64,000 nucleotides of DNA, from the NCBI RefSeq assembly GCF_026151205.1, contig NC_087081.1:1359386-1423385 (forward strand), given 5' to 3'. Positions 31,932 through 43,200 of this stretch are shown here, piece after piece. Made by a program: the position numbers and the translations under genes. The DNA is from Bolinopsis microptera. Its lineage: Eukaryota > Ctenophora > Tentaculata > Lobata > Bolinopsidae. Each line of letters opens with the position of its first letter. Positions within the stretch are counted from its first letter, which is position 1. The notes under the pieces are model-generated. The model was not told where the DNA came from and searched no databases. It worked only from the letters and a program-made list of their open reading frames with translations.

Positions 31932-34900
31932 TTAATTCCAACAACATCTTGGTTTGTTAGCCAGTCTGTCAGATCTGCGAAGTGATACTGGTGCAGATCC
32001 CGTGTTGGGTGTGTTGTTAGTTTTAGTAGTTGTCAATCGTGTAGACTGTGTAGTCACGTTAGAAGTAGTGGGTCGTGTTACAGTGGCTTGAATAGGTGTA
32101 GGTGGTTGTGATTGTGAAACACTCACTGATGGAACACGTGCTGGTGAAACATTCTCTAACTCCAACGGACCACGTACTGGTGAATTGTGCAATGGTGAAA
32201 CATTCAACTGGACATGACTATTGCTAGTTTCTAGATTACCTGGGGGACTATACAAAATTGGTTTCTTTCGCTGTAACATTGGTCTCAGTCTCTTCTTGAT
32301 CTGATCTGCGTGTTTTACAACTTTTCTCCCACCAAACTGTACTTCATACATATTGGAATTGCCCAGTCTTTTTTCAATGACACCTTCTTTCCATGTGTCT
32401 TTAGCTGTAGGTTGAACATACACGTCTTGTTGTTCTTCAAACTGTCTGTTTCGAATTCTGCTAGAATCAAGAACTGCTTGCTCCTTCTCGATATCCATGC
32501 TGTCAACTTTCTGCTGATCCAGTGGGGTGATTTGATGAAGTCTGGATCTGAGCGATCTTTTAAACATCGCCTCTGCTGGTGGTGTACCTGTTACACTGTG
32601 TGGCGTGTTTCTGTACCGGATCAAGAAGTTCGCTAAATTCTTGTGAATATCTTTACAATCTTCGTTCATCTTTTTCATAGCAGATTTGAAAGTTCCTACA
32701 AACCGTTCACAACAACCGTTACTTTTCGGGTGATATGTTCCTGTCTTCAAGTGTCTGATGTTGTTAGATGATAAGAACTTTTCAAACTCGTCAGAGGTAA
32801 AGTTGGTTCCATTATCGCTTACTATGACGAATGGCAGTCCGTTTCTACTAAATATCTCTCGTAGTGCTCTGATAGTAGCTGCTGAAGTGGTGTCTTTGTT
32901 CATCTTTATCACTTCTGGCCATCTTGTGTAAGCATCATAGACAACTAACCACATTTTGTTGAAGAATGGGCCTGCGTAGTCAATATGTACGCGCTGCCAA
33001 GGCATAGTGGGTTTGGTCCACGGATGTTCAGTGAGACTTGGTAAACTCTTCCCATGTTTACCACAACTTTTACATGTGCTGGCTAACTGTTCAATCTCTG
33101 AGTTAATCCGTGGCCAGTACACGTAAGAACGAGCCAGAGTCTTCATTCCACTCATCCCAAGGTGTGTGACATGTAGATTCTCCAACACTGTCGATCGTAG
33201 TTTGCTGGGAATAATGACTCTGCAACCCCACGTTATACATCCTAGCTCCACAGATAATTCACTTCTTCTGTTCCAGTAAACTGTCATCTCTTCACTGAAT
33301 TGTATGCCTTTGTCCGGCCATCCATTCATGATGTAGTGTAACGCTTTTGACAAAATCGGGTCTTTTTTGGTGTAACTCTCGATCTTCTTAGCAGTTAAAC
33401 AGGTATCTTCAATGTCCACACTGAAGACTAGCTCTTCCTTAGCTTCTTCTTCGTCCTGTTTAGTGTGTGGAACTGGTAATCTTGATAGTATGTCTGCATT
33501 ACCATGGGCTTTGGTCGAACGATATGCTATTTCGTAATCGTAATCCATAAGGAATATCGACCATCTGGTTAGTCTTGCTGCTGTCATGACCGATAACTGT
33601 TTGTTCTTATTGAATATGTGGACTAGCGGTTGGTTATCAGTGACTAGCTTAAACTTCCTCCCGTACAGGTAGAGGTGAAAACGCTTGACTCCCCAGACAA
33701 TTGCTGTAGCTTCCTTGTCGATCTGTGAGTAGTTCTTTTCTGCAGATGTCAAGGTGCGTGAGATGTACTCAACAGGTCTTTCAGTTCCGTCAGGCATTAC
33801 ATGCGACAAAACAGCGCCTAATCCATGTGATGATGCGTCTGTATCTAGCTTTAGCGGTAGATTAGGATTGTACAAAGTCAGAACTGTCTCCGAACTTAAC
33901 ATGTTTCTCAGTTTCTCCCAAGATTTCTGTTGTTCCTTGCCCCATTTCCATTTGACTCCTTTCTTCCTGAGTTCGTCTAAGGGTGCAATAATCTGAGACA
34001 TGTTTGCAATGTACCTTCTGTAGTAGTTCACTCCTCCAAGAAATGATACAAGTTCGTCCACCGACTTTGGTACTTTCATCTTCAGTAAATCTTCCACTTT
34101 GGATTTTACAGGCTTTATTCCGTCTTTGTTCACAGTGTGACCTAGGTACGTCACTTCGTCTTCCATGAACTGGGATTTCTCCGGTTTACATCTGTATCCT
34201 TGATTTTCTAATCTCGTTATGACCTCGTTCAAAATGGTCATGTGTTCTTCATCGTCTTTTCCTGATATGAGAATATCGTCGACTCTACAACAACACATTT
34301 GAATCCCGGCTAGAGTTTGGTCAATGGTCTCCTGAAAAATCGCAGCAGCGGGTGCGATACCATACGGTAACCGGTTCCACATCAACTGTCCTAGATGGGT
34401 GTTGATTGTCGTTAAAATCCTGTCTTCCTTTCTGATCGGAATGTTGTTGTAAGCTTGTCGAACATCCAGCTTAGTAAACTTCTTACCCCCTGTTACCTTG
34501 TTAAAGCACTCTTCTATTGAAGGTAACGGGTATTGCTGAGCTGCCATCCCTGGATTCAACGTGAGATTGTATGATCCACAAATCCTTGTCTTCTCTCCTT
34601 TAAACACTGGAACTACGGGTGTTCCCCAAGGACTTGCTCCCTCAATTTTGCTCAAAATCCCTTCGATGATCATTCTCTGTAACTCGTCCCCGACTTGCTT
34701 CTTCTTAGCATAGGGTAACGGTCTCACTCCAAGTGATTTAGGCTGTGCTCCTTCCTTGAGAATCAGCTTTGCTTCAGCTCCTGAGATAAGTCCTAAACCT
34801 TGCTGAAAGATTGGACTTTCCTTGAGTTTACTAATCGTTCTGAGTTTAAATACTTCCATGTCTCTGTCTGATACTGCAGTGACAAGTTCTTCATCCACAC

Positions 34901-36443
34901 TACTAGTACTACACACATTTGCATCAACAGTCTCTTTGTCCTTCTGAAGATTAAGAATCTTTGTCAGCCAGTCTGGTCCTAAAAACTCTGTTATCCATGA
35001 CTGCCCCATGAGCGACGGGCACTTGTCATCTATTATATACAGCTCTAATCCCTGTATCAGTCTTCCGTTGAACTCAACGTCTACCAGACTTTTACCTTTG
35101 ACAGACAGTCTCTCGTTGTTAGCAACACGCAGGGTCTTGTTAGCAGCACGCAGAGTCTTGCCTAACCCTAACTTAGAAAAAACATCACAACTAACTATAC
35201 TTACCGTGGATCCACTGTCGAACTCCATCTGTAGATTAACTCCATTCAATTTAACCTGAACGAGTGGTTTAGAAATGTTCGTGTAGTTAACTGTCAGTTC
35301 ATTGTCATCATAAAAATCATTATGAATTTCAACATTGCTCTCAGAAAACTTGAGCATGGTACAATCTAGGTCAGAAATTTCATTTTCAAAATCAACATCA
35401 TGATAAACAGAGGACTGACACACTAAACTTGTGTCCAATTCACCTAACTCACTCTCTGAGTTATCTACTGGTGAATACTCTAACACCTCCTCCACAAATA
35501 AAATTTCCTCACTTGACTCCTCACTCTCGCTCTCAAGCTTTGAATTACTCTCTTCTGAACTTTCACTATCTGAACAAGACTCCACATGATAAGTTTTGAC
35601 GTCTTTCTTTCTCTTCTTCTTTCTCTTTGCGTGTTGACAGTTCTTACTGATGTGTCCCACTTTCTTACAGGCATGACATTTCGTGAAACACTGTTTCTCT
35701 GAATGTCCCTTCAGTGTACATTTCTTGCATGTGACCACTGTTTTCTTGTCAGTCCTGTGGGATCTCTCTTTCTTCCTATACTTGACACTGTTTACTGTTC
35801 CACTGCTTGATGCGTTCATTTCTTGAGCCTCCAATTTGGTCTTCTCCAGTGACAACATGTGCTCTCTTGCGATTTCTAGGGTCAGATTGGTCTTCTTTAG
35901 CAGTTTGGCTTTCTCTCTCTCTTCTCTTAGTCCTGCTACAAACTGGTCTAACAATCTGGAATCTAGATCCTGAAACTCGCAATCAGTTGCACATACTAGC
36001 AGTCTCTCCATATAGCTAGTGCTCTTTTCATTCTCCTTTTGTCTGATCTGTGTGAAGTGATATCTTGAAGCGAATTTGGTTGGCCTGGGTGCGAAATGTT
36101 CGCATAGTCTCTGCTTCAACTTACTGTATCTCTCTTCCACTAGCTTCGCTGGTTTACACAAGTTTGTGGCTTTTTTAAACATACTTGAGTCCATGTTGAC
36201 GATGAGTAGCTTGGTTCTTTGGAGCTCTTTCAATTCCTCTATCCGGACTTCCCTTTCTCTAGTAAGTCTATCAGTTTCGTCCTGAGCTCTGTCGTTCTCC
36301 TCCGGGATTTCTGGGATTGTCGGGTCTTCCACCAGTTCCCCGACCTCTAGAAAAACCTCAAATTGTTCAAACCAACTTCTTACATCTGTGACATTTGTCG
36401 TGGAGAGTGGTTCATTAAACTGATATCTCATCACTGTCGCCAT
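31932..36443 (-). CDS. gag-pol: Ty3/gypsy gag-pol polyprotein, 1503 aa, intact
   Basis: One uninterrupted frame. The gag part has two CCHC zinc knuckles at about residues 239-269 (CKKCTLKGHSEKQC and CHACKKVGHISKNC). The protease motif EFDSGST is at about 408-413. Reverse transcriptase shows FTKLDVRQAY (656-665), LPYGIAPAA and CRVDDILIS (719-727); the usual first residue of YxDD is arginine here, but both aspartates are present. RNase H has LDTDAS (866-871) and TDNQPL. Integrase has an H-H-C-C finger (1091-1127) and D1155, D1210 and E1246 with the classical 35-residue D-to-E spacing. No envelope frame follows. Gag and pol are fused without a frameshift. The first ATG abuts the 5' LTR and overlaps the primer-binding site, so residue 5 (a second ATG) may be the real start. 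Confidence 0.97.
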   Translation of the reverse strand: MATVMRYQFNEPLSTTNVTDVRSWFEQFEVFLEVGELVEDPTIPEIPEENDRAQDETDRLTREREVRIEELKELQRTKLLIVNMDSSMFKKATNLCKPAKLVEERYSKLKQRLCEHFAPRPTKFASRYHFTQIRQKENEKSTSYMERLLVCATDCEFQDLDSRLLDQFVAGLREEREKAKLLKKTNLTLEIAREHMLSLEKTKLEAQEMNASSSGTVNSVKYRKKERSHRTDKKTVVTCKKCTLKGHSEKQCFTKCHACKKVGHISKNCQHAKRKKKRKKDVKTYHVESCSDSESSEESNSKLESESEESSEEILFVEEVLEYSPVDNSESELGELDTSLVCQSSVYHDVDFENEISDLDCTMLKFSESNVEIHNDFYDDNELTVNYTNISKPLVQVKLNGVNLQMEFDSGSTVSIVSCDVFSKLGLGKTLRAANKTLRVANNERLSVKGKSLVDVEFNGRLIQGLELYIIDDKCPSLMGQSWITEFLGPDWLTKILNLQKDKETVDANVCSTSSVDEELVTAVSDRDMEVFKLRTISKLKESPIFQQGLGLISGAEAKLILKEGAQPKSLGVRPLPYAKKKQVGDELQRMIIEGILSKIEGASPWGTPVVPVFKGEKTRICGSYNLTLNPGMAAQQYPLPSIEECFNKVTGGKKFTKLDVRQAYNNIPIRKEDRILTTINTHLGQLMWNRLPYGIAPAAAIFQETIDQTLAGIQMCCCRVDDILISGKDDEEHMTILNEVITRLENQGYRCKPEKSQFMEDEVTYLGHTVNKDGIKPVKSKVEDLLKMKVPKSVDELVSFLGGVNYYRRYIANMSQIIAPLDELRKKGVKWKWGKEQQKSWEKLRNMLSSETVLTLYNPNLPLKLDTDASSHGLGAVLSHVMPDGTERPVEYISRTLTSAEKNYSQIDKEATAIVWGVKRFHLYLYGRKFKLVTDNQPLVHIFNKNKQLSVMTAARLTRWSIFLMDYDYEIAYRSTKAHGNADILSRLPVPHTKQDEEEAKEELVFSVDIEDTCLTAKKIESYTKKDPILSKALHYIMNGWPDKGIQFSEEMTVYWNRRSELSVELGCITWGCRVIIPSKLRSTVLENLHVTHLGMSGMKTLARSYVYWPRINSEIEQLASTCKSCGKHGKSLPSLTEHPWTKPTMPWQRVHIDYAGPFFNKMWLVVYDAYTRWPEVIKMNKDTTSAATIRALREIFSRNGLPFVIVSDNGTNFTSDEFEKFLSSNNIRHLKTGTYHPKSNGCCERFVGTFKSAMKKMNEDCKDIHKNLANFLIRYRNTPHSVTGTPPAEAMFKRSLRSRLHQITPLDQQKVDSMDIEKEQAVLDSSRIRNRQFEEQQDVYVQPTAKDTWKEGVIEKRLGNSNMYEVQFGGRKVVKHADQIKKRLRPMLQRKKPILYSPPGNLETSNSHVQLNVSPLHNSPVRGPLELENVSPARVPSVSVSQSQPPTPIQATVTRPTTSNVTTQSTRLTTTKTNNTPNTGSAPVSLRRSDRLANKPRCCWN
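36427..36442 (-). other. tRNA primer-binding site of the gypsy element
   Basis: The minus strand reads TGGCGACAGTGATGAG one base after the 5' LTR. TGG pairs with the universal CCA tail of tRNA. Which tRNA is used cannot be decided by eye. The site overlaps the first codons of the gag frame. Confidence 0.75.
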
Positions 36444-36558
36444 TGTTGTGTACCGGGGTTCTTATCAGTAATGAACAATTGAAACGATCACTTCCTAAAA
36501 CCTAAAGGCTATTAGTATGATTAGTTAACAATATAAAATCATATATCAATATATAACA
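36444..36558 (-). promoter_or_regulatory. 5' LTR of the gypsy element (115 bp)
   Basis: Identical to the copy at 26722-26836 and carries the promoter by position. The TATATATTG and TTTTATATTG words near its start (minus strand) are the only TATA-like sequences seen. Confidence 0.93.
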
Positions 36559-36563
36559 CATGT

Positions 36564-37281
36564 GTTCCTGATCATCATCAGCAATCAAGAGACAGGAGCG
36601 GCGGTTGCTTTAAATCAATGGTTTACGTTATTTTTGTGAATTCGACCCCTATTGAAACAGTGCAGTTATCACACTTTGTAACTGCATATAATGTATCGAG
36701 GATAGCTTTACAAATAAGAGCATCAGTAAATAAAATTTCCACAAGTGTTTCTCTCACTCACTTTCAATAAGACACATTGGAATGTTTTTAAACGCCGAAG
36801 AATATCGGAATTTTATAAAATTTAATCATCCTTTGACGTAAAATAACTTTAAGACAAATAATTTGTGCAAGTTTGGGTGAATTTCTATGTGCCAAATTTG
36901 AGATATCACTTCAACACAAGAAAATAGTGCTGTCGGACAGATTTCGCTGTCGGAAAGATGTCGTGTTACCGCAAGACTTTGCTCCCAGTTTCTATAAATA
37001 CCCAATGTCACGATCATGTCAGCGTAGTCTGCATAACGGATGCGAAGGGATCACTTGCGGACAACTTCAAAACTTCCCTTTGACAATGTAGACTTATAAT
37101 AAAAATCATAATCAGTCTATCAAAAAAAGGATACGATCCCACGTTCAAAATCCGAGCCGACCTCAGCTACCTCCAGCCTTTTGTACCCCAAATGTTAACC
37201 GACCGAAGGTTAAGTTGACCCTGCAGTGCCCTGTAACTCCGTTTGAGAACGTCCTTTGTTAATCTCCGTGCTCTTTCATAG
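36564..37281. other. Gap between gypsy element and the 26-bp array; no gene seen
   Basis: No recognisable frame. The last 40 bases before the array already contain partial unit words (AAAGAGTACCTAGC). Confidence 0.45.
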
Positions 37282-40200
37282 GTTACAAAGAGTACCTAGC
37301 GCCACAAAGAGATAAGAGTACCTAGCACCCCAGAGATATAAGAGTACCTAGCACCCCAGAGAGATAAGAGTACCTAGCACCCCAGAGAGATAAGAGTACC
37401 TAGCACCCCAGAGAGATAAGAGTACCTAGCACCCCAGAGAGATAAGAGTACCTAGCACCCCAGAGAGATAAGAGTACCTAGCACCCCAGAGAGATAAGAG
37501 TACCTAGCACCCCAGAGAGATAAGAGTACCTAGCACCCCAGAGAGATAAGAGTACCTAGCACCCCAGAGAGATAAGAGTACCTAGCACCCCAGAGAGATA
37601 AGAGTACCTAGCACCCCAGAGAGATAAGAGTACCTAGCACCCCAGAGAGATAAGAGTACCTAGCACCCCAGAGAGATAAGAGTACCTAGCACCCCAGAGA
37701 GATAAGAGTACCTAGCACCCCAGAGAGATAAGAGTACCTAGCACCCCAGAGAGATCAGAGTACCTAGCACCCCAGAGAGATAAGAGTACCTAGCACCCCA
37801 GAGAGATCAGAGTACCTAGCACCCCAGAGAGATAAGAGTACCTAGCACCCCAGAGAGATAAGAGTACCTAGCACCCCAGAGAGATAAGAGTACCTAGCAC
37901 CCCAGAGAGATAAGAGTACCTAGCACCCCAGAGAGATAAGAGTACCTAGCACCCCAGAGAGATAAGAGTACCTAGCACCCCAGAGAGATAAGAGTACCTA
38001 GCACCCCAGAGAGATCAGAGTACCTAGCACCCCAGAGAGATAAGAGTACCTAGCACCCCAGAGAGATAAGAGTACCTAGCACCCCAGAGAGATCAGAGTA
38101 CCTAGCACCCCAGAGAGATAAGAGTACCTAGCACCCCAGAGAGATAAGAGTACCTAGCACCCCAGAGAGATAAGAGTACCTAGCACCCCAGAGAGATAAG
38201 AGTACCTAGCACCCCAGAGAGATAAGAGTACCTAGCACCCCAGAGAGATCAGAGTACTTAGCACCCCAGAGAGATAAGAGTACCTAGCACCCCAGAGAGA
38301 TCAGAGTACCTAGCACCCCAGAGAGATAAGAGTACCTAGCACCCCAGAGAGATAAGAGTACCTAGCTCCCCAGAGAGATAAGAGTACCTAGCTCCCCAGA
38401 GAGATAAGAGTACCTAGCACCCCAGAGAGATAAGAGTACCTAGCTCCCCAGAGAGATAAGAGTACCTAGCTCCCCAGAGAGATAAGAGTACCTAGCACCC
38501 CAGAGAGATAAGAGTACCTAGCTCCCCAGAGAGATAAGAGTACCTAGCACCCCAGAGAGATAAGAGTACCTAGCACCCCAGAGAGATAAGAGTACCTAGC
38601 ACCCCAGAGAGATAAGAGTACCTAGCACCCCAGAGAGATAAGAGTACCTAGCACCCCAGAGAGATAAGAGTACCTAGCACCCCAGAGAGATAAGAGTACC
38701 TAGCACCCCAGAGAGATAAGAGTACCTAGCACCCCAGAGAGATAAGATTACCTAGCACCCCAGAGAGATAAGAGTACCTAGCACCCCAGAGAGATCAGAG
38801 TACCTAGCTCCCCAGAGAGATAAGAGTACCTAGCACCCCAGAGAGATAAGAGTACCTAGCACCCCAGAGAGATAAGAGTACCTAGCACCCCAGAGAGATA
38901 AGAGTACCTAGCACCCCAGAGAGATAAGAGTACCTAGCACCCCAGAGAGATAAGAGTACCTAGCACCCCAGAGAGATAAGAGTACCTAGCACCCCAGAGA
39001 GATAAGAGTACCTAGCACCCCAGAGAGATAAGAGTACCTAGCACCCCAGAGAGATAAGAGTACCTAGCACCCAAGAGAGATAAGAGTACCTAGCACCCCA
39101 GAGAGATAAGAGTACCTAGCACCCCAGAGAGATAAGAGTACCTAGCACCCCAGAGAGATCAGAGTACCTAGCACCCCAGAGAGATAAGAGTACCTAGCAC
39201 CCCAGAGAGAGAAGAGTACCTAGCACCCCAGAGAGATAAGAGTACCTAGCACCCCAGAGAGATAAGAGTACCTAGCACCCCAGAGAGATAAGAGTACCTA
39301 GCACCCCAGAGAGATAAGAGTACCTAGCACCCCAGAGAGATAAGAGTACCTAGCACCCCAGAGAGATAAGAGTACCTAGCACCCCAGAGAGATAAGAGTA
39401 CCTAGCACCCCAGAGAGATAAGAGTACCTAGCACCCCAGAGAGATAAGAGTACCTAGCACCCCAGAGAGATAAGAGTACCTAGCACCCCAGAGAGATAAG
39501 AGTACCTAGCACCCCAGAGAGATCAGAGTACCTAGCACCCCAGAGAGATAAGAGTACCTAGCACCCCAGAGAGATCAGAGTACCTAGCACCCCAGAGAGA
39601 TAAGAGTACCTAGCACCCCAGAGAGATAAGAGTACCTAGCACCCCAGAGAGATAAGAGTACCTAGCACCCCAGAGAGATAAGAGTACCTAGCACCCCAGA
39701 GAGATAAGAGTACCTAGCACCCCAGAGAGATAAGAGTACCTAGCACCCCAGAGAGATAAGAGTACCTAGCACCCCAGAGAGATAAGAGTACCTAGCACCC
39801 CAGAGAGATCAGAGTACTTAGCACCCCAGAGAGATAAGAGTACCTAGCACCCCAGAGAGATCAGAGTACCTAGCACCCCAGAGAGATAAGAGTACCTAGC
39901 ACCCCAGAGAGATAAGAGTACCTAGCACCCCAGAGAGATAAGAGTACCTAGCACCCAGAGAGATAAGAGTACCTAGCACCCCAGAGAGATAGGAGTACCT
40001 AGCACCCCAGAGAGATAAGAGTACCTAGCACCCCAGAGAGATAGGAGTACCTAGCACCCCAGAGAGATAAGAGTACCTAGCACCCCAGAGAGATAAGAGT
40101 ACCTAGCACCCCAGAGAGATAAGAGTACCTAGCACCCCAGAGAGATAAGAGTACCTAGCACCCCAGAGAGATAAGAGTACCTAGCACCCCAGAGAGATAA

Positions 40201-43200
40201 GAGTACCTAGCACCCCAGAGAGATAAGAGTACCTAGCACCCCAGAGAGATAAGAGTACCTAGCACCCCAGAGAGATAAGAGTACCTAGCACCCCAGAGAG
40301 ATAAGATTACCTAGCACCCCAGAGAGATAAGAGTACCTAGCACCCCAGAGAGATCAGAGTACTTAGCTCCCCAGAGAGATAAGAGTACCTAGCACCCCAG
40401 AGAGATAAGAGTACCTAGCACCCCAGAGAGATAAGAGTACCTAGCACCCCAGAGAGATAAGAGTACCTAGCACCCCAGAGAGATAAGAGTACCTAGCACC
40501 CCAGAGAGATAAGAGTACCTAGCACCCCAGAGAGATCAGAGTACCTAGCACCCCAGAGAGATAAGAGTACCTAGCACCCCAGAGAGATAAGAGTACCTAG
40601 CACCCCAGAGAGATAAGAGTACCTAGCACCCCAGAGAGATAAGGATACCTAGCACCCCAGAGAGATAAGAGTACCTAGCACCCCAGAGAGATAAGAGTAC
40701 CTAGCACCCCAGAGAGATAAGAGTACCTAGCACCCCAGAGAGATAAGAGTACCTAGCACCCCAGAGAGATAAGAGTACCTAGCACCCCAGAGAGATAAGA
40801 GTACCTAGCACCCCAGAGAGATAAGAGTACCTAGCACCCCAGAGAGATAAGAGTACCTAGCACCCCAGAGAGATAAGAGTACCTAGCACCCCAGAGAGAT
40901 AAGAGTACCTAGCACCCCAGAGAGATCAGAGTACCTAGCACCCCAGAGAGATAAGAGTACCTAGCACCCCAGAGAGATCAGAGTACTTAGCACCCCAGAG
41001 AGATAAGAGTACCTAGCACCCCAGAGAGATAAGAGTACCTAGCACCCCAGAGAGATCAGAGTACTTAGCACCCCAGAGAGATAAGAGTACCTAGCACCCC
41101 AGAGAGATCAGAGTACTTAGCACCCCAGAGAGAGAAGAGTACCTAGCACCCCAGAGAGATCAGAGAACTTAGCACCCCAGAGAGATAAGAGTACCTAGCA
41201 CCCCAGAGAGATCAGAGTACTTAGCACCCCAGAGAGATAAGAGTACCTAGCACCCCAGAGAGATAAGAGTACCTAGCTCCCCAGCGAGATAAGAGTACCT
41301 AGCACCCCAGAGAGAGAAGAGTACCTAGCACCCCAGAGAGATAAGAGTACCTAGCACCCCAGAGAGATAAGAGTACCTAGCACCCCAGAGAGATAAGAGT
41401 ACCTAGCACCCCAGAGAGATAAGAGTACCTAGCACCCCAGAGAGATAAGAGTACCTAGCACCCCAGAGAGATAAGAGTACCTAGCACCCCAGAGAGATAA
41501 GAGTACCTAGCACCCCAGAGAGATAAGAGTACCTAGCACCCCAGAGAGATCAGAGTACCTAGCACCCCAGAGAGATAAGAGTACCTAGCACCCCAGAGAG
41601 ATCAGAGTACTTAGCACCCCAGAGAGATAAGAGTACCTAGCACCCCAGAGAGATAAGAGTACCTAGCACCCCAGAGAGATCAGAGTACTTAGCACCCCAG
41701 AGAGATAAGAGTACCTAGCACCCCAGAGAGATCAGAGTACTTAGCACCCCAGAGAGATAAGAGTACCTAGCACCCCAGAGAGATAAGAGTACCTAGCACC
41801 CCAGAGAGATCAGAGTACTTAGCACCCCAGAGAGATAAGAGTACCTAGCACCCCAGAGAGATCAGAGTACTTAGCACCCCAGAGAGAGAAGAGTACCTAG
41901 CACCCCAGAGAGATCAGAGTACTTAGCACCCCAGAGAGATAAGAGTACCTAGCACCCCAGAGAGATCAGAGTACTTAGCACCCCAGAGAGATAAGAGTAC
42001 CTAGCACCCCAGAGAGATAAGAGTACCTAGCTCCCCAGCGAGATAAGAGTACCTAGCACCCCAGAGAGAGAAGAGTACCTAGCACCCCAGAGAGATAAGA
42101 GTACCTAGCACCCCAGAGAGATAAGAGTACCTAGCACCCCAGAGAGATAAGAGTACCTAGCACCCCAGAGAGATAAGAGTACCTAGCTCCCCAGAGAGAT
42201 AAGAGTACCTAGCACCCCAGAGAGATAAGAGTACCTAGCTCCCCAGCGAGATAAGAGTACCTAGCACCCCAGAGAGAGAAGAGTACCTAGCACCCCAGAG
42301 AGATAAGAGTACCTAGCACCCCAGAGAGATAAGAGTACCTAGCACCCCAGAGAGATAAGAGTACCTAGCACCCCAGAGAGATAAGAGTACCTAGCACCCC
42401 AGAGAGATAAGAGTACCTAGCACCCCAGAGAGATAAGAGTACCTAGCACCCCAGAGAGATAAGAGTACCTAGCACCCCAGAGAGATAAGAGTACCTAGCA
42501 CCCCAGAGAGATCAGAGTACTTAGCACCCCAGAGAGATAAGAGTACCTAGCACCCCAGAGAGATCAGAGTACCTAGCACCCCAGAGAGATAAGAGTACCT
42601 AGCACCCCAAAGAGATAAGAGTACCTAGCACCCCAGAGAGATAAGAGTACCTAGCACCCCAGAGAGATAAGAGTACCTAGCACCCCAGAGAGATAAGAGT
42701 ACCTAGCACCCCAGAGAGATAAGAGTACCTAGCACCCCAGAGAGATAAGAGTACCTAGCACCCCAGAGAGATAAGAGTACCTAGCACCCCAGAGAGATCA
42801 GAGTACTTAGCACCCCAGAGAGATAAGAGTACCTAGCACCCCAGAGAGATCAGAGTACCTAGCACCCCAGAGAGATAAGAGTACCTAGCACCCCAGAGAG
42901 ATCAGAGTACTTAGCACCCCAGAGAGATAAGAGTACCTAGCACCCCAGAGAGATCAGAGTACCTAGCACCCCAGAGAGATAAGAGTACCTAGCACCCCAG
43001 AGAGATAAGAGTACCTAGCTCCCCAGAGAGATAAGAGTACCTAGCACCCCAGAGAGATAAGAGTACCTAGCTCCCCAGAGAGATAAGAGTACCTAGCACC
43101 CCAGAGAGATAAGAGTACCTAGCACCCCAGAGAGATAAGAGTACCTAGCACCCCAGAGAGATAAGAGTACCTAGCACCCCAGAGAGATAAGAGTACCTAG

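Larger units (their letters stand above)
26717..36563 (-). mobile_element. Complete Ty3/gypsy LTR retrotransposon with a nested piggyBac insertion
   Basis: The element proper is 26722-36558. Both ends are 115-bp LTRs, identical at every base and each bounded by TG and CA. The 5-bp duplication CATGT flanks it at 26717-26721 and 36559-36563. Reading the minus strand, the order is 5' LTR, primer-binding site, gag-pol, 3' untranslated region with the nested piggyBac, polypurine tract, 3' LTR. Without the insertion it would be about 5.2 kb, a normal gypsy size. Identical LTRs suggest a recent insertion, although 115 bp is too short for dating. Confidence 0.95.
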
